Source: Rhynchonema sp. JSB1_4 (lineage: Eukaryota > Nematoda > Chromadorea > Monhysterida > Xyalidae). Taken from it: a stretch of 34,261 bases of DNA. The translations under genes were made by a program, and so were the position numbers. Below the pieces are notes generated by a model. The model worked only from the letters and a program-made list of their open reading frames with translations, was not told the origin of the DNA and searched no databases. Of the stretch, positions 22,385-32,998 are shown in pieces (position 1 is the first letter of the stretch; each line of letters begins with the position of its first letter). The stretch lies in contig JASAMV010003089.1 in assembly GCA_030248065.1 (NCBI GenBank), positions 1 to 34,261 on the forward strand, read 5' to 3'.

Positions 22385-22885
22385 GCGCCACATCAAATTT
22401 AGACCGGATAAGGCGCGCCACAGCAGTTCAAGTATGGTTCAGGCACGCTGCACAAAATGTGACCGAATACTGCGCGCAACAAAGAAAAGTCACCGGATGC
22501 CGAGCGCCACCCAAAATATAAGCGGATACGGCGCGCCACATGTGGATATGACACACCATAGCCGGATACCAGGCGCCACACAAAATATGGGCGGATACTA
22601 AGTGCCACAGCTGGAGACGGTGTAACACAAATGATCTGAGCGGATACCAGGCGCCACATAAAATCTGAGCGGATACCAAGCGCCACAAGCGGATACCAAG
22701 CGCCACAAGCGGATACCAGGCGCCACGAGCGGATACCAAGCGCCACAAGCGGATACCAGGCGCCACATAAAATCTGAGCGGATACCAAGCGCCACAAGCG
22801 GATACCAAGCGCCACAAGCGGATACCGAGCGCCACAAGCGGATACCAGGCGCCACAAAAAATCTGAGCGGATACCGAGCGCCACA
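22385..22885 (-). repeat. Tandem subrepeats, right arm of Foldback 1
   Basis: Inverted copy of the 19890-20400 block with the same unit order, reading agcggataccaagcgccac on the plus strand. Confidence 0.88.
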
Positions 22886-23072
22886 CAGCCCCGCCCCAAT
22901 GCCATGTATGGTTGTCACGCAGTGGTGTTACAGCCATACATGGCATCGCGGCGGGCCGATTACTACCTCGGGGCGGGGCGGGTGGCACTGCTTCCCTCCG
23001 ATTTTTTGTCCCTTTTCCCTTTTCCCCTTTCCCTTTGCCCTTTTCCTTCCCTTTCCCTTGCCCCTTTTCCCC

Positions 23073-23465
23073 GCTCAGATTTTTTGTGGCGCCATGGTAT
23101 CCGCTTGTGGCGCTTGGTATCCGCTCAGATTTTTTGTGGCGCCTGGTATCCGCTTGTGGCGCTTGGTATCCGCTCAGATTTTATGTGGCGCCTGGTATCC
23201 GCTCAGATCATTTGTGTTACACCGTCTCCAGCTGTGGCACTTAGTATCCGCCCATATTTTGTGTGGCGCCTGGTATCCGGCTATGGTGTGTCATATCCAC
23301 ATGTGGCGCGCCGTATCCGCTTATATTTTGGGTGGCGCTCGGCATCCGGTCACTTTTCTTTGTTGCGCGCAGTATTCGGTCACATTTTGTGCAGCGTGCC
23401 TGAACCATACTTGAACTGCTGTGGCGCGCCTTATCCGGTCTAAATTTGATGTGGCGCGCCGTATC
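23073..23465 (+). repeat. Tandem subrepeats, left arm of Foldback 2
   Basis: Same unit as element 1 but with fewer tight units. The inner diverged units keep the same order as in element 1. Confidence 0.85.
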
Positions 23466-24699
23466 CAACGGCAATTTTGCCAAAAAATTGAAAAATCTTT
23501 AAAATAGCTTATTTTGCAATTCTGAGACCAGTTCTGGAATCGTTTGATTTAGCTATATTTATTATTAAATTAAAAAAATAATTAATTAAATAATATTGGT
23601 TAATTCTACCAATATCGATTTAAATCGATATCGGTCGATAACCGACCAATTCCGACCACAAGCTGATCGTATATATGCAATCGCCGAAACATTTTCACCC
23701 GCATGTGTCAATGGCGCATCACACAATTTGATCCTTACCGGTCTATATATACGCATTCACCGAAACATTTTCAGCTGTATCTATTGAGCTTTGTGGGGTA
23801 TCACGCTTGTAATATGGTCGAGTGTGTAAACTTTCGGGTACTGTGAATTATTAGTTTCTTCTCTTATTCAAGCATGATGCTTGAAGCATCTACGGACGTG
23901 ATGTCCACGACTGCTCGTTATCTGTTTTTTAATCAAATATCATTGCTTTTGTATTTCCGTAATCGTTTACGAGTCATCGATACTGTAACTATCAGCCGCG
24001 TGAGAAAGTTCCAGATGAAAGAATGAGGATGCAATTTATGCTTACGTATATGTACAGTCCGTGACGAATTATGTGGCCACTTTGCAACGCCGGCGCGCGC
24101 GCGCGGCGCGCCCGCCAGGCGTTGTGCACATAAGCATAGGGAGGTCGGCTTGATTTGTGGTTTGTGTGAACAAACAAAATACAAGACATGCTGTGAGATT
24201 TTATCTTGTGTTGCCTGCTTGTTCTGCATCATTATCCGTTTTCTCTGGCACTCATGTCAGTACAGTATTTGTTCATTTCTTTTCTTCTGGCTTGAACGTG
24301 TCTCTTTTCAGCCTTGTTGTCTCAATAGTACCCGAAAGTTTACACACTCGACCATATTACCAACGTGATACCCCACAAAGCTCAATAGATACAGCTGAAA
24401 ATGTTTCGGTGAATGCGTATATAAAGACAGGTAAGGATCAAATTGTGTGATGCGCCATTGACACATGCGTGTGAAAATGTTTCGGCGATTGCATATATAC
24501 GATCAGCTTGTGGTCGGAATTGGTCGGTTATCGACCGATATCGATTTAAATCGATATTGGTAGAATTAACCAATATTATTTAATTAATTATTTTTTTAAT
24601 TTAATAATAAATATAGCTAAATCAAACGATTCCAGAACTGATCTCAGAATTGCAAAATAAGCTATTTTAAAGATTTTTCAATTTTTTGGCAAAATTGCC

Positions 24700-25170
24700 G
24701 TTGGATACGGCGCGCCACATAAAATTTAGACCGGATAAGGCGCGCCACCAGCAGTTCAAGTATGGTTCAGGCACGCTGCACAAAATGTGACCAAATCCTG
24801 CGCGCAACAAAGAAAAGTGACCGGATGCCGAGCGCCACCCAAAATATAAGCGGATACGGCGCGCCACATGTGGATATTACACACCATAGCCGGATACCAG
24901 GCGCCACACAACATATGGGCGGATACTAAGTGCCACAGCTGGAGACGGTGTAACACAAATGATCTGATCTGAGCGGATACCAGGCGCCACATAAAATCTG
25001 AGCGGATACCAAGCGCCACAAGCGGATACCAAGCGCCACAAGCGGATACCAGGCGCCACATAAAATCTGAGCGGATACCAAGCGCCACAAGCGGATACCA
25101 AGCGCCACAAGCGGATACCGAGCGCCACAAGCGGATACCAGGCGCCACAAAAAATCTGAGCGGATACCGA
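24700..25170 (-). repeat. Tandem subrepeats, right arm of Foldback 2
   Basis: Reverse-oriented units, more numerous than in the left arm of the same element, so the two arms differ in copy number. Confidence 0.85.
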
Positions 25171-25255
25171 GCGCCACACAGCCCCGCCCCAATGCCATGT
25201 ATGGTTACAGCCCAGCAATAAGATCTACTGGTGGGGCTCTAAGGAGGCAAATTTG

Positions 25256-26277
<1,022 letters not shown>

Positions 26278-28013
26278 AGGGCTCGGGACATAGCCGGAGG
26301 AAGGGTAGCACCGCATATTGTTATACACCGTTGGAAAGCATCCTGACAGCCTATGTCACGCACAAATTTTAAGCTCCGTAGCGATTTGCTATCTCTTGGT
26401 AGAGGGACGTTTCGTTCCAGAAAAAGCTAAATTTTTTCACAACTTGGAACGACCGGTGCAGAAACCCCAGATGAGCTGGAGATCAACTAATACGTGGATG
26501 GGATTACAACGGCTTCTGGATATCTTATCATCAAACTTCAGTCGCGCAAACTATTGTTTCACTCAGTGAGGCTGCGAAAACGTTCCGAAAATTCCACCAC
26601 ATTTTTCGAGGACACAAGTTTGTCCCTAAATTTTGAGAGCGCGCTTTGAGCTGCAGAAATAAAAATGCGATGGGGAATTAGAGCATTGTCGAAAGTGTGG
26701 CATTTACTGTCCGATGAAGCCCCGACATTATCGTTGTTTCTCGTTCAAAATCCAAAGTTCTGCTCCAACGTAACTTGAGAAAAGTCGTGTTCATTGAGGT
26801 CCATGCGTTGGACTTGGAACTACAACCGGCCTTATAACCGGACCAGCATCTATGGTGCTTTCAATTGAACGACTTCTGCCCAAGATACGTTAGAGCTACA
26901 ATTTTGGATTTTGATCGATAAACAACAATAACATTGGGCTTCATCGGACAATAAATATCACACTTCCATCACAACTGTGGGTAGGCTATGACGGAAGCGA
27001 AAATTTGGTAAAATTAAGAATTTTGTGTAAAATTCATTTGTTGCTCGTACCTTCAAGGATGCAGACGAACCAACATAGATTTGCACATAATTAACAACAT
27101 TTATATTTTTACTATCTGGCGTGCCATATGTCACCTCGGTACATTGCTATTAAAATAGGAAAATATGACACAGAAGCGTGCCCTGGGTCCCCAAAAAATG
27201 CAAAAAAGCTGAGGCTCACCGCAGTTGTCGAAACTCGGCCCCGATGGAAAATCGGTCTTGGATCGCTTGTATAGCGTGATAAACGGGCTTTTACCTGCTT
27301 TATAGTAAACCTCTGTGCGCTCTCTATATGGCCGAAAAAAACAGCGAAAAATTTTTTTCTGAAATGTACGTGGTTTTGGAGAAATAGCGCGAGCTGTGGT
27401 AGTACCAAAAAAATGAATATGGTCCTAAATTGGAGCCAAGGCGTTTATAAAACATTTGTGACCAAACGGCACACAAGGAACATGCGAAACAGATCGGTAT
27501 TTTAATTTCAAGGTGCGGAGATAGGTTCACAATTTTTTACCTTTCAGCCCTCCGGGCTCAGACAGGGTGCTGATATGGGAAAAAAATTTCTTCGCCGTGA
27601 GTGTTTTGGACCAAGCCCAGTTACCGTGCCAAGTTTCAAGAGATTGGTTTTGGTCACATATATATGGCGGAGACCCTTTAACAGTAACGACTTATGGCCG
27701 AATATCGTACTCAGATTGGCATGGCTGCAGCAGCAGGTCTACGGAGTTTGAAGTGTTGAAACTTATTTAGATCGTTGGACTGTGCGTTTATCTGACTTTC
27801 TCGTTCCAATGGAGTTCCAAATTTGGAGTTTCTGCACCATTCGTTCCAAGTTGTGAAAAATCACTTCTTTCAGGAATGAAAAGTTCCTTTTCCAAGAGAT
27901 AGCGAATCGTGAAGGAGCTTAACACCGGTGCGTGACATAGACTGTCATGATGCTTTCCAACGGTATATAACAATATGTCCTGCTACCCTTCCTACGGTTA
28001 TGTCCCGAGCCCT
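26278..28013. mobile_element. Long-inverted-repeat element, 1.74 kb, diverged arms
   Basis: The left arm (about 26278-26485) starts agggctcgggacatagccgg; the right arm (about 27810-28013) ends ttatgtcccgagccct. Further matched words include ccgttggaaagcatc / gatgctttccaacgg and ttcacaacttggaacga / tcgttccaagttgtgaa. Arms are about 80 percent alike by eye. The 1.3-kb interior has no transposase frame and contains another inverted repeat (26693-26965). The exact termini and target duplication are unclear. Confidence 0.65.
26693..26965. repeat. Inverted repeat nested in the long-TIR element
   Basis: Arms 26693-26787 and 26881-26965 share gtccgatgaagcc, ttgttt and caaaatccaaa in inverted orientation, about 75-80 percent alike. 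Probably another small MITE. Confidence 0.65.
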
Positions 28014-28076
28014 CTAACATTCCGGGTAAACACACTTATCGACCAAATTTTGCTCCGTCCGGACAGCACTCTTACC

Positions 28077-28434
28077 CAGGGTTGGGCAAAAAAAACGACG
28101 GCGTTTTTTCTTTAAAAAACGACGTTTTTTTCAAAAAAAACGCCTGTGTCGTTTTTCGTTTTTTTTAAATCCTGAATTTCCTTGATTTTCCCTGATTTTT
28201 CAGGGAAAGTACCCTGATTATTAAGGAAAATCAATTTTTTGTCCCTTTTTTTCAAAAAATTTTCGACCAATTTTTTACTTTGTCGAGATACGTCGATATA
28301 CGGAGTTTGACTTTCAGTGATGACCCCGGCCAAAGTTGGTCCCATGATGCGGGTCTGATATGGGATCTTAACAACTCGCTAGAAAAAGGTTTACACCCGT
28401 TTATTTTGTAAAAAACGTTTTTTGCCCAACCCTG
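28077..28434. mobile_element. hAT-like MITE, family F1, perfect 8-bp duplication
   Basis: Termini are CAGGGTTGGGCAAAAAAAAC and GTTTTTTGCCCAACCCTG. CTCTTACC is present at 28069-28076 and 28435-28442. The interior is F1-like with a small deletion near the right end (no cctcagaac block). Confidence 0.93.
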
Positions 28435-28442
28435 CTCTTACC

Positions 28443-28960
28443 ATACAAAACTCCTCGTCATGGTCTGGAACCGGTCTCAGACGGGGTGTTACGAAATTTT
28501 GAGAGACGAAATTTTGCGTGGACCTTAAAGTCCACACCGTACCAGCTGTATGCAAGTTTGGGCTTCTCCAATTTACGTCTTGTCAGAATGGCGTGAGTTT
28601 TCATTTTTGTACTCGCGCAATATAAGGAATAATGCTTGATTATTCATGACACATACTACCGTGCTAGCTCCGATTTGATTCTGAAAGCATGATCCACAAA
28701 GCGTGTTACACCATTTTTCGTAGTTTCGTATAGCTGTGCAGAAAGAGTGAATCGATAATACCAAAGTGTTTTAAAACATGTTTACATTACAAAATATGAT
28801 AATTAGTCACAAAACTTTGGGTAAAAACGACCTGAAAAAATTCTGCCCATTCCCGATCCCGAATCCCGATCACGAAGATTTACCATCTAGGTCATGATCA
28901 AATTTTCGAACTCGCAGTTCGAATCCTAACGGTCACACAAACATGTTGCCGTTGTTGCAG
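28443..28960. other. End of the last intron, no feature recognised
   Basis: A/T-rich intron sequence leading to the acceptor at 28960. The weak B-box-like word gttcgaatcc near 28918 stands alone and is not called. Confidence 0.4.
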
Positions 28961-29092
28961 AAAATGGCCCAATACGTTGGTGGCGGGGGTCTGATGGTTA
29001 CCGGTGCCGTATCTCTTGCTTTCGGCTCTGGGCTCGCCGGTGCGTTGGCCATTTTCGTTGGTGCGCTGTTCGCCTGGTACTGTCAGTCGTAG
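28961..29092 (+). CDS. Last exon of helical membrane-anchored protein: membrane segment and stop
   Basis: It follows the acceptor tgccgttgttgcag and starts in phase 0, matching the phase-0 end of the exon at 19183. It encodes 43 residues and ends at TAG (29090-29092). The segment from about residue 6 to 39 is rich in G, A, L, V and F, contains GSGLAG and FVGALFAWY, and has no charged residue, so it is a transmembrane helix or tight helical hairpin followed by a tail of only a few residues. With the two upstream helical exons this suggests a tail-anchored or membrane-inserting protein. The family is unknown to me. An alternative is a short single-exon protein starting at the ATG of 28964; the acceptor and phase agreement favour the spliced model. 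Confidence 0.62.
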   Translation, partial: KMAQYVGGGGLMVTGAVSLAFGSGLAGALAIFVGALFAWYCQS

Positions 29093-29272
29093 CGTTCGAA
29101 ATGTTTGGGCGCCCACCTTTCACAGACCAAATAACTGAAGCGCATTATTATCAACAGCAGTCGACCTTCGTTATTATTTGTTGGTTGATTTTCTCACTAT
29201 TAGGGCAGACATTTTCGTTTTTCTACATGAGGTTTCGTCTTTTTATCGTGAAATTCATGCTGCAGAAAGTGT
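29093..29272. other. Putative 3' untranslated sequence
   Basis: Downstream of the TAG at 29092, with no long frame. The first clear AATAAA on this strand is far away at 29906, so the true transcript end is uncertain. Confidence 0.35.
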
Positions 29273-29273
29273 T

Positions 29274-29530
29274 ATTGGTCGCACAATGACAATATGAGAA
29301 TCCATCCAAAAATTTTCCTGAATTGACAAGCCAAAAAATGCAAATTAACATTGCGCGCCAACGTGTAATGATACATAAAGTATGCAGTAAGCGAAATGTT
29401 TCAGGGATTAAAAACCAGATGAAAATGTTTTATGAGAAATGCAAATAGCGCAGTGGTTAAGCGTGGCTCATCTTTGGAATCCTGAAAATCAAGGTTTTTT
29501 TGGATGGTTTCTCATATGGTCATAGTGTTT
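29274..29530. mobile_element. TTGGTCGC-family element, diverged, with tRNA A-box-like motif
   Basis: The left end TTGGTCGCACAATGAC is identical to the element at 8812. The right end (ggatggtttctcatatggtc) pairs with the left (gacaatatgagaatccatcc), but its outermost bases are mutated. The interior keeps the tttcctgaatt, aatgttt and tgagaaat landmarks of the array copies and the word agcgcagtggttaagcgtgg, which fits a tRNA A box. Confidence 0.6.
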
Positions 29531-30521
29531 TTCGTGTGTTTTTATCCAAAACAGTTCAGACATGAAATTATTCCCGAGAGCATTAATCCAAATGTTCGTT
29601 GTTGATTTTTTCAGTAGTTTACCATTGATTTTTCTTTTTCAAGCTGCACAGGTTTCGTCTTATTTCTTACGGTGCATCTGAGCTCAAACTCGAAGGTCTG
29701 TAACATGAGTAGTGCAGCAATGTGCTTTTCGTTTTGTCGATTATGATTTCTTGTAACGTTTCTGTATTGATTTGTTATCTTGGCGCATCTATGTATGTCA
29801 TATCATTATTTTGTCTGTCAGATAAATCAAGGGCGAAAATCACCACCGTGTAGTTTAACTACGTAACTATTTTTCTCAAACGCAAACCAAACCCAAAACC
29901 GATCCAATAAAGTCGGCAGCATGGTGCCACACGTCCAACCATAGCAACCAGCTGGCCTTTTGGGCATATTCGGTGAAGGCCAATTCTAACTCGATGCCCG
30001 CGACAGGTTTTAAAAAAATTGGTTCATCAGAGCACCGTTTTTTCAATATAAAAAAGTATTCTTCTTGAAAAAAAATTTTCAATTGGAAAAAAAGTAGCGC
30101 AAACGCGGTTTCAGGTGAAATGGAGGCGTCACACAAATTTTTTAATAACTAATAAGTTTCTCGTCACGTGACCCCTCACGTGGGAATCATCAATTCAATA
30201 ACGATAGGAAAAGATTTCCGTTTATGTATTGCAGCTGGTAAAGTTCTAATCAAAGGAGTGACGTACCGGAGAATAAGCAATGCGTGGAGTTTGCTTGTTG
30301 GCAGCAGCTGAATAATAACGGGGAGAGCATGTGCATTCCAGAATCCTTTGTGAACAAAAAATGGCTTTCTTCGACTGGGGCTCGAACCCAGGTCCTCCGC
30401 CTCCCCCAATAAGCCCACCACTGGAAACAAGTTTGGAAGCCAATAAGTTGCAAATAACCCCACCGCATCTGCAGACATTTTCACTCATCCATGTGTCACA
30501 TACATATGTTTTTACAAAGTG
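29531..30521. other. Intergenic stretch with weak signals only
   Basis: A minus-strand frame (30136-29876, 86 residues) ends in a hydrophobic, ordinary-looking segment, but I see no domain or clear splice context. AATAAA at 29906-29911 could serve the plus-strand gene. The tRNA-like stretch is listed separately. Confidence 0.4.
30366..30432 (-). ncRNA. tRNA-like / SINE-like fragment
   Basis: On the minus strand CTGGGTTCGAGCCCCAG forms a perfect 5-bp T stem with a canonical B-box loop. About 30 bases upstream is CAGTGGTGGGC, like the GG-containing part of an A box. I cannot fold an anticodon stem or find a matching acceptor strand, so this is not a functional tRNA; a tRNA-derived SINE head or pseudogene is more likely. 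Confidence 0.4.
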
Positions 30522-30629
30522 GTGCAACATCAGCGTGTGTTCATCGCCACAGTATAGATGTGATTGTATGTATTGTGGGCCGTCCGTCTTACGCCATACT
30601 GTGGCGATGAACACACGCTGATGTTGCAC
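30522..30629. repeat. Perfect 34-bp-arm hairpin
   Basis: Arm 30522-30555 (gtgcaacatcagcgtgtgtt, then catcgccacagtat) is the exact reverse complement of 30596-30629, with a 40-bp spacer. Probably a tiny MITE, though no clear target duplication is visible. Confidence 0.9.
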
Positions 30630-31339
30630 ATCAATATTCGTATGATACACTACGCACATTGGGGTTTACGCTGAACATGATTGTGGTTAACTGCCGTTCG
30701 GTGAGAACAAAATAAATAGTTTTACATGCAAACATGAACAGCCACATCAGCGACAATGATATTAGCATCAGACATCAGTATCCATTCGCTCGCATAATCC
30801 AGCATTCCATACTGATGACAAAATTAATATCGATATGGATGTCCACAGGCGCCTCCCAAGCCGATTTCGTGTGGTGACCATACGTACACGATCTCATTTG
30901 AGCAAAATGTGATACAATTCGTGGGTAGGAAACAAAACCAGAAAAACAGGTCAGTGTTTGCTTTGCCTTTTTAGTTTAATTGCAGATAAATCTTTATCAT
31001 TCCAGGGAGCTGAGGTGAGAATGGCGATGAGCGATTTGAAGCATGGGCACAACCACATAACAAAAGAAGTAAGGGCGGGCTTTGGTTAAACACGGAAATA
31101 ATTCCAATACAAAATTTTTGTAAAGAGTCAATGACCCAGTGGCGCTGTATGATGTTTAGAATTGTCTCATGCCGAAAAATTGAGTTAAGGAAGTACGTAG
31201 TTCACTGAGACTTGCCACCTAAATATGGCGATAATAAATAACACTTCGTATTGCTATAAGCATAAATGTGTGCATGTGATATTCCATCTTTATCGAACAG
31301 TTACTTTGAATGGCATGAAGTTCGACGAACACATAACAC
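30630..31339. other. Intergenic stretch; one speculative small plus-strand exon
   Basis: The only splice-like pair is an acceptor tttatcattccag (ending 31005) and a donor gaa|gtaagg (31069), bounding 63 bp that is open in frame. No partner exons were found, so it is not called as a gene. Confidence 0.3.
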
Positions 31340-31345
31340 TTTATT
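31340..31345 (-). terminator. Poly(A) signal of the minus-strand gene 32332-31440
   Basis: AATAAA on the minus strand, about 95 bases beyond the TGA at 31440. Confidence 0.55.
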
Positions 31346-31439
31346 AGATTTCAACTCTAATTTTCTTGAATAGAAACCGGTCACAATATTCCAATGAGGC
31401 ACCAATTTATGTCTATCTGTATCTGGCGGCCACGAGCAT

Positions 31440-31811
31440 TCACAAACCACCATCCGTTTGAGTTGCGGTACGTTGCCTGCTCGCCAAACTGCGCGTGCAA
31501 CGCGGCTTTAGAGACGCGTTGTTGGCGTTAGAGACGTCTGGCAACTGACCACCACCTTGATCTTCAGGCAAACGAACAGTGCGAACATTTATTGCAAAAG
31601 TGAAAATGCCACGATCGATCGCCAATGTGAGCAGCTGGTCACACAACGTGGCGAGATCACTGGGTGACAGGGTGATATCAGGACCGAATGATTCGTGGCT
31701 CGTCATGTACACATGGCTCAGCTTTGGATAACGGGCGAAATTTGTGATCAGAGACTGCAGCGACGTCAGGTCAAATGGGCCATCAGACAGTTGACCGGAG
31801 AATTGAAATGC
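31440..31811 (-). CDS. Last exon of putative LRR-like protein
   Basis: The minus-strand acceptor tctgcttttttcag precedes this exon, which starts in phase 0 and ends at TGA (31442-31440) after 123 codons. It continues the exon at 32332-32105. Leucines recur in patterns such as LTSLQSL, YPKLSHVYM and DLATLCDQLLTLAI, consistent with helix-strand leucine-rich repeats of an irregular, F-box-associated kind, but no strict LRR consensus is present. The last 40 residues are polar and probably disordered. Two candidate frames upstream (for example the ATG at 32459) could supply an N terminus, so the protein is likely incomplete as annotated. Confidence 0.55.
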   Translation of the reverse strand, partial: AFQFSGQLSDGPFDLTSLQSLITNFARYPKLSHVYMTSHESFGPDITLSPSDLATLCDQLLTLAIDRGIFTFAINVRTVRLPEDQGGGQLPDVSNANNASLKPRCTRSLASRQRTATQTDGGL

Positions 31812-32104
31812 CTGAAAAAAGCAGACTCGACTCGGCAAAAGGGGCGTGGAACGGACAGGAACGAGAAGTTCCGTGTCAAAAATTAAACGCAGGGGATGAA
31901 AAATACAAATTTTGAGAATTGTAGCGGATTGGAGCCTCCCTGGAAAAATAAATCTTGATCAGAATTTTAATGATCGACCACTGTTCAATGTCTTTTGATC
32001 AATCTTGGCAGCGCCCCAAAATGGCAAGAAAACCACGCCGGGGCAGAAATTTTGTGCGCAAAAATTCGGTCCATTGGGGTGTTATTGAAGCATAGGCTAT
32101 TCAC

Positions 32105-32332
32105 CTTCAGTTCACTGAACACATCCGCATTGATGGTGGACAGAAAGTGACGCACATTCAAACTGGTATCACGCAGTCTCAACCACAGTTCCTCCAATTG
32201 GCCATGCACGAGTGCATTCAATGCAACCGTCACATTCTGTATGTCGTTGTGATAGACATCGAGCGAGCGCAGATGCTGCGGTGGATTCTGCACCAACACG
32301 GACAGATCAGCTGGGACACACCTCAGATCAAC
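32105..32332 (-). CDS. Exon of putative LRR-like protein
   Basis: Bordered on the minus strand by the acceptor gctgccccacccag and the donor ctgaag|gtgaat, phase 0 at both ends; 76 codons. The stretch LRSLDVYHNDI fits the LxxLxLxxN core of a leucine-rich repeat, followed by QLEELWLRLRD, a second similar unit. The frame also stays open upstream of the acceptor to an ATG at 32459. The translated upstream part contains a hydrophobic VVYSSHTIVGISIISF stretch, so an unspliced longer first exon with a signal or anchor segment is an alternative. Confidence 0.55.
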
Positions 32333-32885
32333 CTGGGTGGGGCAGCAAAATGATATGATTGATATGCCAACAATGGTATGCGACGAGTAGACTACCGGAG
32401 ATATAGCGAGGGTTTGATTTGAGCCCATTTTGGGTGGAATTTGCGGTTCAGTTCCGTTCATGTCCGTCAGCGGAGCTTCCCAGCCCTATCCCCTTCATGT
32501 TCTGGCACCGAAACTGAGAACCTCTCGGTGCAAACCAACGAAAATTTGACTTTGAATTTTTTTCGGACATAGTTTTTTTCGGGACTTTTTTTTCGCCAGC
32601 TGGCGAAACCCCCCTACAGGATGTTGAGCGAGGTTTCCCATCAGCTGACTCACACGTACGCCGCTTACGTAACTGGTTAGAGGCAGCGCACACACGTAAT
32701 GCCCTATCACTATTCGTTCGCTATGTAGCAACAAATGGGACAAGGGTGAACGTCAAGTTGTTTGTTATTGTACTAATTAGTAGGACAGCGTTGAGTAAAA
32801 TACAAAAAAAAGTCAATTTGTATTGTTGCTGTTGCTACGCCATATCATTTGTGTTTGTGATGCAGTTTCTATTCGCGTGAAAAAC
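32333..32885. other. Upstream region of the LRR-like gene, exon content unresolved
   Basis: Two overlapping minus-strand frames of about 80 residues (32448-32693 and 32495-32743) exist, with no recognisable domain. First exons of the LRR-like gene may lie here, but I cannot fix splice sites. Confidence 0.35.
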
Positions 32886-32891
32886 TTTATT
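32886..32891 (-). terminator. Poly(A) signal of the minus-strand gene 33556-32999
   Basis: AATAAA on the minus strand, about 110 bases past the TAG at 32999. Confidence 0.55.
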
Positions 32892-32998
32892 TTCAAAAAG
32901 TTTGCACAAAAGGAGACAGGAAATTGCATTACAAAAGTGGTACTGTAGCAATAAACGATACGTAAAGAAAATGATGTTGAAGGAAACGCTAAAAATGA

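Larger units (their letters stand above)
19844..22911. mobile_element. Foldback-type element 1, 3.07 kb
   Basis: Ends are CCATACATGGCATTGGGGCG and its reverse complement. Arms 19844 to about 21058 and about 21740 to 22911 are near-identical inverted copies. Each arm has an outer block of tandem subrepeats (19890-20400 and 22385-22885, core GTGGCGCTTGGTATCCGCT, some separated by cagattttatg). An inner A/T-rich block follows, with nested palindromes such as atcgatttaaatcgat. The central loop (about 21059-21740) is unique and holds no recognisable transposase. Long inverted arms built of short tandem repeats are the hallmark of Foldback/Galileo-like elements. Repetitive frames through the subrepeats are artefacts. 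No clear target duplication flanks this element. Confidence 0.85.
22934..25204. mobile_element. Foldback-type element 2, 2.27 kb
   Basis: Termini are CCATACATGGCATCGCGGCG and GCCCCAATGCCATGTATGG. TTACAG flanks both sides (22928-22933 and 25205-25210), a candidate target duplication. The arms pair from 22934 to about 23845 and from 24328 to 25204. An unpaired middle (about 23846-24327) contains sequence homologous to the inner arm and loop of element 1; for example the tcacagcatgtcttgtattt region of 21400 appears inverted at about 24170. The subrepeat blocks are shorter on the left than on the right, and the left arm has a pyrimidine-rich ccctttccc tract (about 22990-23070) that the right arm lacks. 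This looks like a rearranged deletion derivative of the same family. Confidence 0.85.

Noticed and set aside
22399..22988. Long frames of 160-186 residues through the subrepeats, giving repeated peptides such as GIRLWRLVSACGAWYPL
   Set aside because: The same peptide pattern appears in several frames and on both strands wherever GTGGCGC..TATCCGC units occur, with no start or splice context. They are translations of a non-coding tandem repeat.
19890..25170. Possible CRISPR-like array suggested by regularly spaced short repeats
   Set aside because: Units abut or are separated by one recurring short spacer, spacers are not unique, the context is eukaryotic and the repeats are arranged in inverted arms.
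26318..27973. Related peptides beginning MLYTVGKH on opposite strands
   Set aside because: They are the two arms of the long inverted repeat read from each end, with frame-disrupting indels between them.
30246..30659. 137-residue minus-strand frame and the antisense 96-residue frame
   Set aside because: They run through the 34-bp-arm hairpin and the tRNA-like fragment, so the openness is explained by repeats.
31006..31068. Possible 21-codon plus-strand exon with good splice borders
   Set aside because: No partner exons or transcript context; short splice-like pairs occur by chance at this frequency.
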